From: Lunularia cruciata
Taxonomy: Eukaryota > Streptophyta > Marchantiopsida > Lunulariales > Lunulariaceae
NCBI GenBank assembly: GCA_948567375.1
Contig: OX419762.1
Location: forward strand, 33,372,608-33,436,607
Length of the DNA stretch: 64,000 nt
Reading direction: 5' to 3'
In this document: positions 46,997-57,400 of the stretch, in pieces
How the letters are laid out: every line of letters begins with the position of its first letter
Position numbering within the stretch: the first letter of the stretch is position 1
Translations under genes and position numbers: made by a program
The notes under the pieces: generated by a model
Told to the model about the DNA's origin: nothing
Database searches by the model: none
Seen by the model: the letters and a program-made list of their open reading frames with translations, nothing else

Positions 46997-49866
46997 CTAC
47001 ACTGCTAGTTGGTGACATCCTCGTTGCAATTGAAACTTCAAACTCCTAGATGGCCATTTGTGCATTTTGGAGGTGAGAAAGAGGTTCCATGTGGCATCAT
47101 GAAGGGGGTACCCTTTCCAAAGGACCTTGTACTCCGTAGGATGGTGGTGTCCTTGTTGGATGTGGCAATGTGCAAAGATATGATCAACTTCATACTCCTC
47201 ATGATCATTGATAGGGATAGGGGGAGGAGGAGGCTGGACTCGAGAGGAGAAAGAAGAGGGGTTAGGAACAAAGGGTTTCAACTTGGAAACATGAAAGACA
47301 AGATAGATGCATATATGACAAGACAAGGCAAGTTGATAAGCAATAGGAGAGACAATTTAGGTGACATCAAAAGGTCCTATCCAATTAGGGGCAAGTTTAC
47401 AAACTTGGGTATCAAGTGGGAGGGTTAGATTACTAGAGGATAACATAACTTTATCACCAACTTCAAAGGTGAGATCACAATGATGATGGTCTGCATATTG
47501 TTTTTGATGATTTTGAGCAACAAGGAGGTGAGATTTGGCTTGTTGGAGAGATTTGGAAATGGTGGTCAAGAAGGTTGAAGTATGGGGGACTTGAGACGGA
47601 GGATGAGCAAGAAGAGAATTTGGGACAAGCAGATCTTGGCCAAAATTGAGAAAGAAAGGAGAGAATCCGGTGCTTGCTTGTTTAGAATTATTGTATGCAA
47701 ACTCCGTAGTTGCAAGACATTGATCCCAATTAGTATGGTAAAAGTTGACAAAGGCACAAAGCATATCTTCCAAGGTGCGATTTGCACGTTCAATTTGTCT
47801 ATCAGTTTGAGGATGATAGGTTGTGGACAAAGCAAGCTTGGTGCCAAGTAGCTGGAAGAGTGCTTGCCAAAACTTTCTGGTGAATCAAGGATCACGGTTG
47901 GAGATGAGTACACATGGCATCCCATGATGTTTGAAGACATTATTGAAGTAGAGTTGCGCCAAGGTCGGAGCATCCATAGTATCAACTGTTGGTGCCAAAT
48001 AGATTTGCTTACTAAGCTTATCCACAAACACCACAATTGTTGTGTGACCTTGTTGTGTCTTGGGTATGGGGGTGATGAGATCTAAGCTCACATGTTCCCA
48101 ACGAGTAGTTGGAATGGGAAGTGGCTGAAGGAGTTCACTTGGCTTTTGGTTACTAGCCTTGTTACGTTGACAAGTCTTACACGATTGGACAAAGTCCCAA
48201 ACATCTCGTGTCATGTTGGGCCACCACCATTGGCATTGGAGGGTGCCCAAGGTCTTGTCCACTCCCATGTGACCACCTTTTGGTAAATCATGGGCTTCTT
48301 GAAGGCGCACAAGTCAAAGATCACCTTAGGCTAGAACATAGATCTAGTCCGCATGGAATAGAAGGCCTTCCTTGAAGGAGAAGGTGTTGTGCTCCTTGTT
48401 GCATGCTATTAGACAACCATGTACCATTTGGAAGAAGAGATCTTGTTTTAGAGCTGATCAAAACTTGTATGGAGCTTGGGGTCAATTGACACCATTGTAA
48501 TTGCCGTTGTGATGAGAGGAAGAGCCTTCAAATCAGGTCGTCGTGATAAAACATCAAGGATGACGTGGAACCAACCTGGTTTGTACTCAAGTTTGATGTC
48601 AAAAAATTGGAGTTGCTCCTCCCATCGATGATGTCAACTCTTCATGTGCTCCAAGTGTAAGGTCTACAACAATGGCTTGTGATCAATTTGCATGATCACT
48701 TGTTTCTCCAAGAGATAATGCCTCCATACCTTGGTGGCATATACCATTGCAAGTTGTTCCCAATCTCAAGCAGAGTAATTTCTTTCAGCTATATTTAGTT
48801 GGCAAGACACAAAGGCAATGAGATGTAGTCCATCTAGGAATTCCTATTGCAACACAACTCCAATTGCAAAGTTAGAAGCATCAAAATCAACCACACAAGG
48901 TAGTTGAGGATCATATGGTTGAAGAATGGGTCTTGAAGAAACCATATGCTTTAACTTCTAGAATGCTTCTTCATGCTTGGTGGTCCACTGGAAGCTCAAA
49001 TTCTTTCCCAAGAGGTCAGTCAATGGTGCAGCCACATGAGCACAATAGTGGATGAACCATTGGTAAAAGCTGGCCAATCCATTGAATGCCCATACTTCTT
49101 AGCATCCTTTGGAATAGTCCAATTAGTAATGTCCTTGATCTTCTTTTCTTCCATCTTGATTCCCTCTAATGAGATCTTATGCCCCAAGAAGGTAACCTCC
49201 TTTTGCCAAAAGGCACACTTCGACTTCTTGTAGTAAAATTTCCATTGTCGTATTTGTCTTAGGACTTCTCGCACATGATTCACGTGTTCTACCTCTCTCT
49301 TGCTATAGATTAAGATATCATCCAAGAACACCACCACGGACCGATCCAATAGTCCATCCAACACCTGATGCATTTGATCCATGAAGACCGTTGGAGCATG
49401 AGTGAGTCCAAAAGGTAAAACTCTCCACTCAAAATGTCCATACCTTGTGCAAAAGGTAGTCTTTTGCACATCCTCTCTATCAATAGAAATTTGCCAATAG
49501 CTGCTATGAAGATCCAACTTGGAAAAGTAGTGTGCTCTACTTAGTTGATCAAGCAAGTCATCAATCCGAGGCAAGGGATATGCATTCTTCACGATTTGCT
49601 TATTGAGCCCACAATAATCAATACAAAAACAAAGTCCTCCATCCTTCTTTGGAACGAATAGTATTGGTTCTTCCCAAAGAGAGGTACTATGTTGTATGAA
49701 GTCCTTCTCCAACAACTCTGTAAGTGTTGTTCGCAACTCCTCCAACTCCTTTGGTGAGAGTTGATAGATCAGTCTACTCACTAGAGTACTCCTTGGCAAT
49801 AACTCCATCTTGAAAGGCATACTTGATCAGGGGGCAATCCCTTTGGCAGATCATCTGGAAACACGT
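46997..49866 (-). pseudogene. pol: pol of chromovirus A2: RT, RNase H, integrase, chromodomain
   Basis: RT is open over 49820-49020 with CIDYCGLN, RVLPFGLTHAP and FLDDILIYS. RNase H at 48950-48560 is broken by several stops. Integrase (48310-47885) has the zinc region (HMGVDKTL, CKTCQRNK), SLDLITPIP for the first catalytic Asp and ISNRDP for the second block (Asp to Asn at the SDRD position). The 47830-47357 ORF holds YHPQTDRQIERAN, with the catalytic Glu. The chromodomain (EYEVDHIF ... YKVLWKGYPLHDATW) is at 47195-47070. The frame ends near 46997, next to the 3' LTR. Confidence 0.9.
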
Positions 49867-50153
49867 TGGCGTAGAGAAAATAGCCCACGTGTACCCTTGA
49901 GGCTTTTGGTGTGATAGATTTTCTTTTTTTCTTCTAGTAGTTGTAAGGAACACGGATTTATGATAATATGTCCCGGGGTGTGGTTTTGCTACCTTGTTTT
50001 GGGAGAAAGTGAGGAGATAGAGAAGGGCTGAGGGTTTTTCAGAAAATGCCAAAAGATTTCGAGAAAAAGGTTTGCAAAGGATTTCAAGAGAAGTGGCAAA
50101 AATTTTTGGGAGAAGAGAGGAGTAGGGTTTTTGGAAAGCCAGGGGAGAGGAAG

Positions 50154-50540
50154 GAATTTTTGAGTTGGACAGGAGTGCTTGAGAGTGCAAGGGGGAGAAA
50201 TTCTCAAGAACTGAAGGGTTTAGATAGAGGAACAATCAGGAGAAGGAATTTTTGAGTTGGACAGGAGTGCTTGAGAGTGCAAGGGAGAGAAATTCTTGAG
50301 GACTGAAGGGTTTGGACAGAGGAACAATCAGGAGAAGGAATTTTTGAGTTGGACAGGAGTGCTTGAGAGTGCAAGGGAGAGAAATTCTCGAGAACTGAAG
50401 GGTTTGGACAGAGGAACAATCAGGAGAAGGAATTTTCAAGTTGGACAGGAGTGCTTGAGAGTGCAGGGGAGAGAAATTCTCGAGAACTGAAGGGTTTGGA
50501 CAGAGGAACAATCAGGAGAAGGAATTTTTGAGTTGGACAG
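50154..50540 (+). repeat. Tandem array 1 of E: 92-bp unit x 4.2
   Basis: Units start GAATTTTTGAGTTGGACAGG at 50154, 50246, 50338, 50430 and 50522, exactly 92 bp apart, nearly identical to each other. Confidence 0.92.
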
Positions 50541-50544
50541 GAGT

Positions 50545-50990
50545 GTGAGAGTGCAGGGCTGTGCTTGGACCAGGAGAGGGATATCAAAATGTGAGAGTGC
50601 AGGGCTGTGCTTGGACCAGGAGAGGAATTTCGAAATGTGAGAGTGCAGGGCTGTGCTTGGACTAGGAGAGGAATTTCGAAATGTGAGAGTGCAGGGCTGT
50701 GCTTGGACCAGGAGAGGAATTTCGAAATGTGAGAGTGCAGGGCTGTGCTTGGACCAGGAGAGGAATTTCGAAATGTGAGAGTGCAGGGCTGTGCTTGGAC
50801 CAGGAGAGGAATTTCAAAATGTGAGAGTGCAGGGCTGTGCTTGGACCAGGAGAGGGATTTTGAAATGTGAGAGTGCAGGGCTGTGCTTGGACCAGGAGAG
50901 GAATTTCGAAATGTGAGAGTGCAGGGCTGTGCTTGGACCAGGAGAGGGATTTCGAAATGTGAAGAGTGCAGGGCTGTGTTTTGGACCAGG
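50545..50990 (+). repeat. Tandem array 2 of E: 46-bp unit x about 9.5
   Basis: Units start GTGAGAGTGCAGGGCTGTGC at 50545, 50591, 50637, 50683, 50729, 50775, 50821, 50867 and 50913, all 46 bp apart, with a tenth divergent unit from 50959. The period is half of array 1. Confidence 0.93.
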
Positions 50991-51480
50991 ACAGAAATTT
51001 TTGAAATGTGAAGGGAGTCTTGGAGGGCTGAAGGCTTTTGGAGATGCATGAGGGCTGTGTTTTGGACCAGGACAGAAATTTTCGAAATGTGAAAGGAGTC
51101 TTGAAGGGCTGAAGGCTTTTGGAGATGCATGAGGGCTGTGTTTTGGACCAGGACAGAAATTTTTGAAATGTGAAGGGAGTCTTGAAGGGCTGAAGGCTTT
51201 TGGAGATGCATGAGGGCTGTGTTTTGGACCAAGACAGAAATTTTCGAAATGTGAAGGGAGTCTTGAAGGGCTGAAGGCTTTTGGAGATGCATGAGGGCTG
51301 TGTTTTGGACCAGGACAGAAATTTTCAAAATGTGAAGGGAGTCTTGAAGGGCTGAAGGCTTTTGGAGATGCATGAGGGCTGTGTTTTGGACCAGGACAGA
51401 AATTTTCGAAATGTGAAGGGAGTCTTGAAGGGCTGAAGGCTTTTGGAGGTGCATGAAGGCAATTTTCGCAGGTCTGTTGG
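50991..51480 (+). repeat. Tandem array 3 of E: 81-bp unit x 6
   Basis: Units start GTGAAGGGAGTCTTGAAGGG at about 51009, 51089, 51170, 51251, 51332 and 51413. Each unit includes a core (GGGCTGTG ... GGACCAGGA ... GAAATGTGA) shared with array 2, so array 3 looks like an expansion of a 46-bp unit plus a 35-bp addition. Confidence 0.92.
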
Positions 51481-52928
51481 GGCTTGAGATTTCAGGGCAG
51501 AAGGTGTTCATGAAGGAAATTTTGCAGGAAATGTAAAGGCCTGAAGAGAGAGAGAAGAAACTCTAGAGGGATTTGGACAGGAAAAGGAGAGGAATGAAGG
51601 AGTGCTAGCTTGGACAGGAGGAGTGAAATTTTGAGTTGGACAATAGACCTGGCTGTACAGAAGCTGGAGAGTATGGGCAGAGGAAATTGAAAGGAAGGAC
51701 GTTGAGAGAAGGGCTGAAAAGGAGAAATTTCAAAGGAAGAGACCTGGCTGTACAGTAGCTGGACAGAGAAGTGAGAAGTGAAGGAAATTTCAAGAGATTT
51801 TGCACTAGGACAGAGGGAAAAGAGTTTGGGTTTCAGAAGTTTAGTCAGGAGAGAATGAGATGAACTTTGAGAGAACAGGATTGTACAAGACAAGGACTGT
51901 GCTTTGAAGGAAGAACTGTGACTGATCAGGAGACACCCAGGAGAAACTCTCAAGTTGTTGTGAAGGTTTGAGAGTGAACCAAGAGAGACAGAAAAGAGGA
52001 GTTTCAGAATTTAGTTGTGAAGATTTGAGAGTGAACTACGAGAGACAGATAGAGAGGAATTTTCAAGCTTTACAGTGCGGGCCAAGAGAGCTGGAGACAA
52101 CATAGCAGTTCTCAAAGGTTGGGGAATGGCTGATGCTAGGCAGAAGATAGAGAGGCCATTTTCTCAAAGGAGATTTGGAGGTCTGATGCTGAAGTGACAA
52201 GCAAAGAGAAGAGAAGGAGAGGCTTCGAATGCTGAGTGGTGAGTGACAGTTTGATAAAAGAGAAGGAGTTGAGAAGATTGTCTGCATGTGATTGGGCGAG
52301 TTTGGATGTTCATCTGGAATGACTTGGTTGCCCAGGTGTTAAAGTAGGAATGGACACTCCATAGGGAAGAATTGTTTGTCTTGTTTGACTTACAGCTGTA
52401 TGACTGGTTGAAGAGGATGATTCATGAACGGATAAATGTACTCTGAATTGTGGATGTTGTCAAGGGAAGGGCTGCATTTAGGAGCTCTTGGTCCAGTCTA
52501 TATGATTGCCCAGTTCAGTGATCAATACAGCCGGGTTTGACCACCATTAGTTGCTTGCGGTTATTTCATAAAGTCTCACCAGAGCCATTTTAGGAATCTG
52601 TCTGAGCCAAGAGCCAAACCCACAGACCCAAACATAAAAGAGAACTGGAAGCGATACTATATATGAATAGAGCTACAAGGCCAAACACAGTCAAACACAA
52701 TTGAATGCTATAGAGCAACTTTAGGTTACAATATCCAACATACAAACCTTGGGAGAAACCTGCCTGGGGACAATTAGAACAACCTGACCTATTGGGAAGA
52801 GCTGCCAGCCATACCGAACAAGGAAGAGAATGACAAACCTCATGAAGACTTAAGTCATTTGCACCAATTGCAACTAAGCACTAGCAGCCAGGTGCCCGGT
52901 GCACTCTCGAGGACAAAACCCCGCGACA

Positions 52929-54211
52929 ACGTCCAAAAACTCCTTAACTATCTAATCAACCATTGCTTGATGAGGCTCTTGGCCCTCCCTAGATTTTTCT
53001 TGTGCAATCGGCTTGATCCACACCGTGAATACAAACTTATCTTCCTCCAAAGCTTGCTCTAAATCCTTTCTACCATCCGCCATCATCAAACCACTTCTAA
53101 TCACTAGCTTGATAGGAATACCCAATTCCTTTGCTACTTGCATAGACATAGAATTCTCTAAACTTCTAGAATCAACCAAAATCCTACAACCCCAATTAGA
53201 TATCATACCTTGCAAGTGAAGCAAACCTACATAGGTCAAGCTTTCAATCCCATTTGGAACTAATCAAGCTCCCAATAGGCAACTCAAAATCTCCTATTGG
53301 GATTCCTTGTTTCCTTGATCATCCTACTCCACAACCTCCACCTGGGCAACTTGTCAAGGTAGTCCATTCTTGAGTGGACATTCAGCAATGCAATGCCATA
53401 ATTGGCGGCAATAAAAACAACCACCATTTTGTCGCAATTTCTTTCTATTTACCATGCTAAGTGGTCTTCATTGAATGGTATCAATCTCCATTGGTGTTGG
53501 CTCCTCCACTTGTGTGTAGTGTATTGGTAGGCTTTGTGGAGGTGGAGGTGGAGGTGGAGGTCGAGACCAAGTTGTTGCCACCAATGAATCAAAATGTTTG
53601 GCCAACCGCATGGCTTCCTCCAAGTGTTGTGGCTCTTGCATAGTTACCTTTAATTTGGTTCTTGCCTTCAAGCCCCTCACAAATTGATCCAGAGCTTCAC
53701 CTTCCAATATATCTGGAATTTGCATGATGGTGTATTGGAACTACATGATGTAGCTTCTTACGAAGCCAATCTGTTTCAACTCTGCCAACTTATCCCGTGC
53801 AGCTCGTGTGGTATTTATAGATTGGAACCAACTAATTATTGCACTCTTGAATTCTGCGCATGTCAAGATTGGTGCAACAATTTGTCATTCATCTTGCTCC
53901 ACTTGGAATCTCCATCATAGCTTTGCTACTCTATCCAATTGGCTAGAAGCCAAGAGAATCTGTTTTTGCTCGTCTTGTAGACTGGTAGCTTCAAAATAAA
54001 GTTCACAATCAAACACAAAATTCTCCATTGCACCCAAAAGATTCTTGCCTTCAAATACCTTGGGTTTAGGGAATCTGATCTGATCTTCTCCTTCTCAAAT
54101 TGGTACTCTCTCCACCTACTCTTGTCGTCAAGGATCTAGTTCATCCAACAATCAAGTAAGGTGCTCAATTTGTTGCCGCATAGCAAGGATAACATCGGGT
54201 ATTGCAACCAT
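52929..54211 (-). pseudogene. gag: gag and protease of chromovirus A2
   Basis: ATG 54211 (minus), 34 nt after the stop of the short upstream ORF. Gag has several stops, then an open segment 53725-53468 (RGLKARTKLKVTMQEP, then a proline run) and a knuckle CFYCRQLWHC near 53430-53390, whose later positions are altered. Protease near 53180 reads VDSRSLEN instead of VDSGSLEN, so the catalytic motif is lost. A deletion then joins MADGRKD directly to the LEQALEEDKFVFTV segment, which lies about 400 bp further on in A. Confidence 0.82.
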
Positions 54212-54244
54212 GGTTGTTACTCTATCCCACCACTCCCAATCTAT

Positions 54245-54460
54245 CTAAATTATTAACACATAGAAATAGCATGTCCACTGTTCTCCATAAGCTACAACCG
54301 GAAGCACCAAGGGTTCCTCAGATAAGGTGATCATATGCAAAAAATCTTGTCCAAAGTGCGAGGTGATGAATTCTGTGAAACAATGCTTGGGTAGTATTTG
54401 GATGCAAAAGTCCCAATGGTTTAGTGGAAGTGGATTTGGTGGTCCATAAATTCCATCCAT
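54245..54460 (-). CDS. Conserved short ORF upstream of gag, A2 copy (71 aa, intact)
   Basis: Same length as the A copy (216 nt with stop), same 34-nt gap to the gag ATG, and intact. Marks: NHWDFCIQILP, SHFGQDFLHMI, LVLPVVAYGEQW and YVLII at the end. Since A2 gag and pol are damaged nearby, an intact frame over 71 codons hints at selection or simply luck in a short ORF. Function unknown. Confidence 0.6.
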   Translation of the reverse strand: MDGIYGPPNPLPLNHWDFCIQILPKHCFTEFITSHFGQDFLHMITLSEEPLVLPVVAYGEQWTCYFYVLII

Positions 54461-54482
54461 CCCATTTTTGCTTTGATACCAA

Positions 54483-54900
54483 TGTAAAAGACCAAATTTG
54501 AGGAGAGAAATAGGAGAATAGAAACTCACATTGGGACACTTGAATGAGGGAAAACTCCAAATGCCAAGCATGAGCTTTGGCTTTGGTATTTTTGAGTAGC
54601 ATACAAGGCCTTAGAGAAGCTTCTCAAGAAGCTTCCTTGAGCCGCTTTCTTAGAGTGCAAGCCAAGTTAACTAGGAAGCTTCTCAAGAAGTTTCCTTCTA
54701 GAAGTTGCCTACTTGGCATGCAAGCTAAGCTAGTTGGAAGCTCCTAGAAGCTTCCTTCTAGAAGCTACTTGCTTGGAGTGCAAGTTAACTTGTCAGGAAG
54801 CTTCCCAAGAAGCTTCCTAGATGCTTTTGGAATATTCTAGGCTAATTTGGATTATTCTCTACTTTGTTAGCCTTACTAAATATGTCACTAAACTGTTACA
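54483..54900 (-). repeat. 5' LTR of chromovirus A2
   Basis: 418 bp. Ends TGTAAAAGACC (plus strand left) and GTTACA (right). About 8 bp near the TG end (ATATGGAG in A) are missing. Contains GAAGCTCCTAGAAGCTTC near 54738, a one-mismatch version of the heat-shock-element array of A. Confidence 0.9.
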
Positions 54901-55262
54901 AATAACATGTGACCTTATCTTGACCCAACCACTTAGTCAAGGATTCCTTCACATGGGCTATCCTTGGATTATAAAAGAATCCAAAACAAAAAGGATTGCG
55001 GGCCCAAGAGATCTCAACTCTTTTCTGAAAGCCAAATACCTAGGAATAATACCAAGTCAACATACTAGAATCCAAAATAGTGGTGCTCATCTTTTCTACT
55101 TCCTCTAAAGTAAGGTCCCCTCTATCTTAGCTATGACTAACTTTAGCTAATCATGACTAATGTAGGACCATCTTTTATCTCTATATAAATAATATCTCTC
55201 AAGTACTTGTAATACCAAGCCAAATATCACAATACCACACACATGCACAAATGGTTGTTACA
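54901..55262 (-). repeat. B-family LTR, unit 3, left half on the minus strand
   Basis: Continues the LTR interrupted by A2. Ends GTTACA at 55262 followed by AGCCT, the same 5 bp found before unit 1 at 31299-31303. Confidence 0.85.
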
Positions 55263-55559
55263 AGCCTGAGCTTGATAGGGGAATAGATCATGATATTAGC
55301 ATAGGTAAGGACCTTAAAGCCATACACCGTGACAAGCTGGTGTTGAGAAAGCCAAGAAAAAACAAGGAACCTTTGGAAAAATTTGACCTCAAGGGAAGTT
55401 ACAACAACAAGTTCATTCAGAGACAAATTCCCAACAATCCAAGAGTAGAGAAGGAATGTCAATCTATGGGAAAAATCCAAAAGAAAGACAATAAGGACAA
55501 ACTGAGCATGAGAAGCCATGTGCCCATTGCACTCTCAAGACCAAACATTCCCCACGACA

Positions 55560-56587
55560 CCGTCACTTTCAATCTAACCCTAAACTATGTACTTTATTAA
55601 CCTTAATACGTAATCAATGCACTATGGAGTGATAACGGAAAGTTCCTTATCCCTTATTTTCTACAAACCACCTCATATGGATTGTGCTAATAATAAGGAA
55701 CTTGGCCTGAACTCCATAGCAAGACCCTTTCTACCTCCCATTCACACCCCGTACCAATTTAGTCAACACTTTGTAACTATCTATATGAAAAGTTATGAAA
55801 CTTCGTATAACTATTTCTGAAACCCCCTATTGCACTAAACCACCACCACGTCCTAGAAAAATTCAAACACCCCCAAGGAAGACCCCACAAAACTTGAAGA
55901 AAAACCTCTCCAACACTTGACTCCGTGTTTTGATCTCAATTTACCAGGAATGCACAAGGGTGGTCGATTGCAACACAAAATTCAAAATTTTAAAGGGTTT
56001 TCAGAAACAAACTTTTAGGGAGCTTTAAGGGAACTTCAGAAATATTTTTGATAGATGTCTATGGGGTAAATGACAATCTCTTTTGACAGATGTCTATGTG
56101 TTAAATGACAATCCCTGTAACTATTTCAAGTGAACTCTATAACAAGATGAAGTGCTAATAAATGAATGCTTTGTATAGTGCATATTGTGTTCATTTATAA
56201 AACTCAATGCCATATTATGGATATTTAGAGTTACCATATCAAAATAAATGTCAGAAGAAGTGACATGGCTTCTTAGGAAGGTTACTATGTGATGGGTGAA
56301 GAGGTTTAGTGATTCTTAGAGGATGATTATGAAATTTTTTGGCAGATCCAATGGATTTGATTTTATGAGCTAGAATCTTTGTGCTTTCAAGCTTATTTCT
56401 ATCATAACTACTCTTAATAGTAGACAAAGGTCATAAGATATTTCTCAATGGAAGCTTCATGAACTGTTGTAATAGGCATAGGTCATAAGATATTTCTCAA
56501 TGGAAGATCAAGATTCATGAAAGAAGATCTTTACATGGAAATGGAAGATTCCAAGTCACAACAATTTTCTCTTGAATATGAAGGACA
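55560..56587. other. Anonymous AT-rich sequence with small direct repeats
   Basis: No gene is supported. 55600-55830 is similar to 57490-57619 plus 61155-61210. A 44-bp near-tandem repeat (AGATGTCTATG ... TAAATGACAATC) lies at 56062-56130. A 26-bp exact direct repeat around GGTCATAAGATATTTCTCAA occurs at about 56428 and 56477. Confidence 0.5.
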
Positions 56588-57231
56588 ATCAACAAAGATT
56601 ATGTTAATTTTTATTAACATCTCAAAAATATTCAGCCATAGTTAAAGCTATTAATCCAACTCTCATACAAGCACCCAGTGGTTCATTCATTTGACCATAC
56701 ACTAGCGTCACTTTTGATTTTGAAATATTTTCTTAGTTTATTACTTTAGATTCTTTTATTTTCATGTAAAGATCATTTTCCTACTCCAAATATTGATACA
56801 CTACCATGGGCTTAAGCTATGTTATTAATTAATTTCACAATAAGAACTGTTTTTCCTACACCAATTCCTCCAAATAATCCAATCTTGCCTCCATGACAGT
56901 AAGGAGTTAAAAGATGATCTACTACTTTAATTCCTGTTTCAAAAATAGATAAATTTGTATCTAATTGTATAAAAGCAGGATCAGGTCTATGAATTGCAAT
57001 GTTGTATAAGAGTCTAGGGTCCTAAATTATCAGAAGGTTCTCCAAAAATTTACCAAGAGTTTCTTCTCCTACAGAAAAAGTTAAAGAGGCTTCTATATCA
57101 ATAACTTCCATTCCTCACATCATACCAAATGTAGCACTCATAGCAATAGCTCTTACTTTATTATTTCCTAATAATTGTTGAACTTTGCAAGTAACATAAA
57201 TTTCTTGACCTGCTGAATTTAGATGTTTGAT
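56588..57231 (-). pseudogene. atpB: Nuclear copy of plastid atpB (CF1-ATPase beta subunit), internal fragment
   Basis: Read on the minus strand, the segments match plastid ATP synthase beta: [55 protein letters not shown], then the Walker-A-like [11 protein letters not shown] near 56870, [20 protein letters not shown] and LTMAEYF. It covers roughly residues 65-270 of the usual 490-500. There are stops, small deletions and many substitutions (the Walker GGAGVGKT is GGIGVGKT; the RTREGN segment is lost), so it is an old nuclear plastid DNA insertion. The wording fits the plastid, not the mitochondrial, beta subunit. Confidence 0.93.
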
Positions 57232-57234
57232 GGG

Positions 57235-57400
57235 TGCCATAGAGTAGAAATGAGTAGTTATGGGCACCTACAAGCATTGTACAAGCACCTATGGGCGGCT
57301 ATGGGTGCCATAGAGAAGAGATGAGCAGCTGCGGGCACCAAAAAGCATTGTATAGGCACCTACGGGTGGCTACAAGCAGCAACAGGTGAAAGTCCATTTA
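57235..57400. repeat. Two to three imperfect units of a GGGCACCTACAAGC repeat
   Basis: A unit of about 70 bp (GCCATAGAG ... GAGCAGCTGCGGGCACC ... AAGCATTGTA) is repeated in tandem directly beside the atpB fragment. Similar in flavour to the GGCACC repeats at 840-1260 and 10640-10960. Confidence 0.6.

Larger units (their letters stand above)
49867..52928 (+). mobile_element. E: GA-rich LTR-like unit inserted in A2
   Basis: 3062 bp from TGGCGTAGAGAAAAT to ACCCCGCGACA. ACGT flanks it on both sides (49863-49866, 52929-52932), and removing it rejoins the A2 protease-RT linker (compare 6160-6230 in A). The middle is three successive tandem arrays. A TATA-like CTATATATG is at 52658-52666, about 260 bp before the end, as expected for an LTR with its R-U5 at the end. 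No coding capacity. Same family as E' and E-long. Confidence 0.75.
46590..54900 (-). mobile_element. Chromovirus A2: second member of family A, inserted in a B LTR
   Basis: Minus strand. 5' LTR 54483-54900, PBS (TTGGTATCAAAGCA) at 54469-54482, short ORF 54245-54460, gag-protease 54211-52929, E insertion 49867-52928, RT to chromodomain 49866-46997 and 3' LTR 46590-46991. The LTRs end TGTAAAAGACC on the plus strand, as in family A. Compared with A the RT and integrase are better preserved. Confidence 0.92.
31303..55262 (-). mobile_element. Composite Ty3/gypsy element B: three LTRs, one target duplication
   Basis: On the minus strand: LTR (unit 3, 46256-46589 + 54901-55262), PBS, an upstream ORF and gag-protease (46255-42970), a second LTR (unit 2, 42278-42969), another PBS and leader (42277-42106), then RT-RNase H-integrase (40853-40142 and 33567-32048) and a third LTR (unit 1, 31303-31995). 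AGCCT flanks the whole on both sides (31299-31303 and 55263-55267). Nested inserts: D, C6 and A2. The family lacks a chromodomain, and its PBS resembles the tRNA-Asp sites of Athila/Tat-type elements. Element Z at the right edge is the same family. Confidence 0.8.
20481..55559 (+). mobile_element. E-long: giant GA-rich LTR-like unit hosting C3, C4 and composite B
   Basis: After removing nested inserts the unit is 20481-21525 + 25229-26771 + 30559-31302 + 55268-55559, about 3.6 kb. The left end (TGCTCC..., then AAAATGATTCACG and ATTGGTACCATTTG) matches the 5' end of E' read on the minus strand (AAAATAATCCACG, ATTGGTGCCATTTG). The right end (TGCCCATTGCACTCTC ... CCACGACA) matches the end of E at 52928. 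The middle is GA-rich with tandem repeats (25243-25740, 25790-26771, 30554-30800). No coding sequence or RT was found. I infer a solo LTR of a large retroelement. No clean target duplication was seen. Confidence 0.6.

Noticed and set aside
50420-51511. 363-codon minus-strand ORF with repeated SALQDSLHISK-like segments
   Set aside because: It is created by tandem arrays with 46- and 81-bp periods in which all the frames used happen to be free of stops. The repeat structure explains it and there is no start context or domain.
56588-57231. Mitochondrial ATP synthase beta as the source of the atpB-like fragment
   Set aside because: The words [14 protein letters not shown] and [11 protein letters not shown] fit the plastid beta subunit, and the mitochondrial protein differs at these positions.
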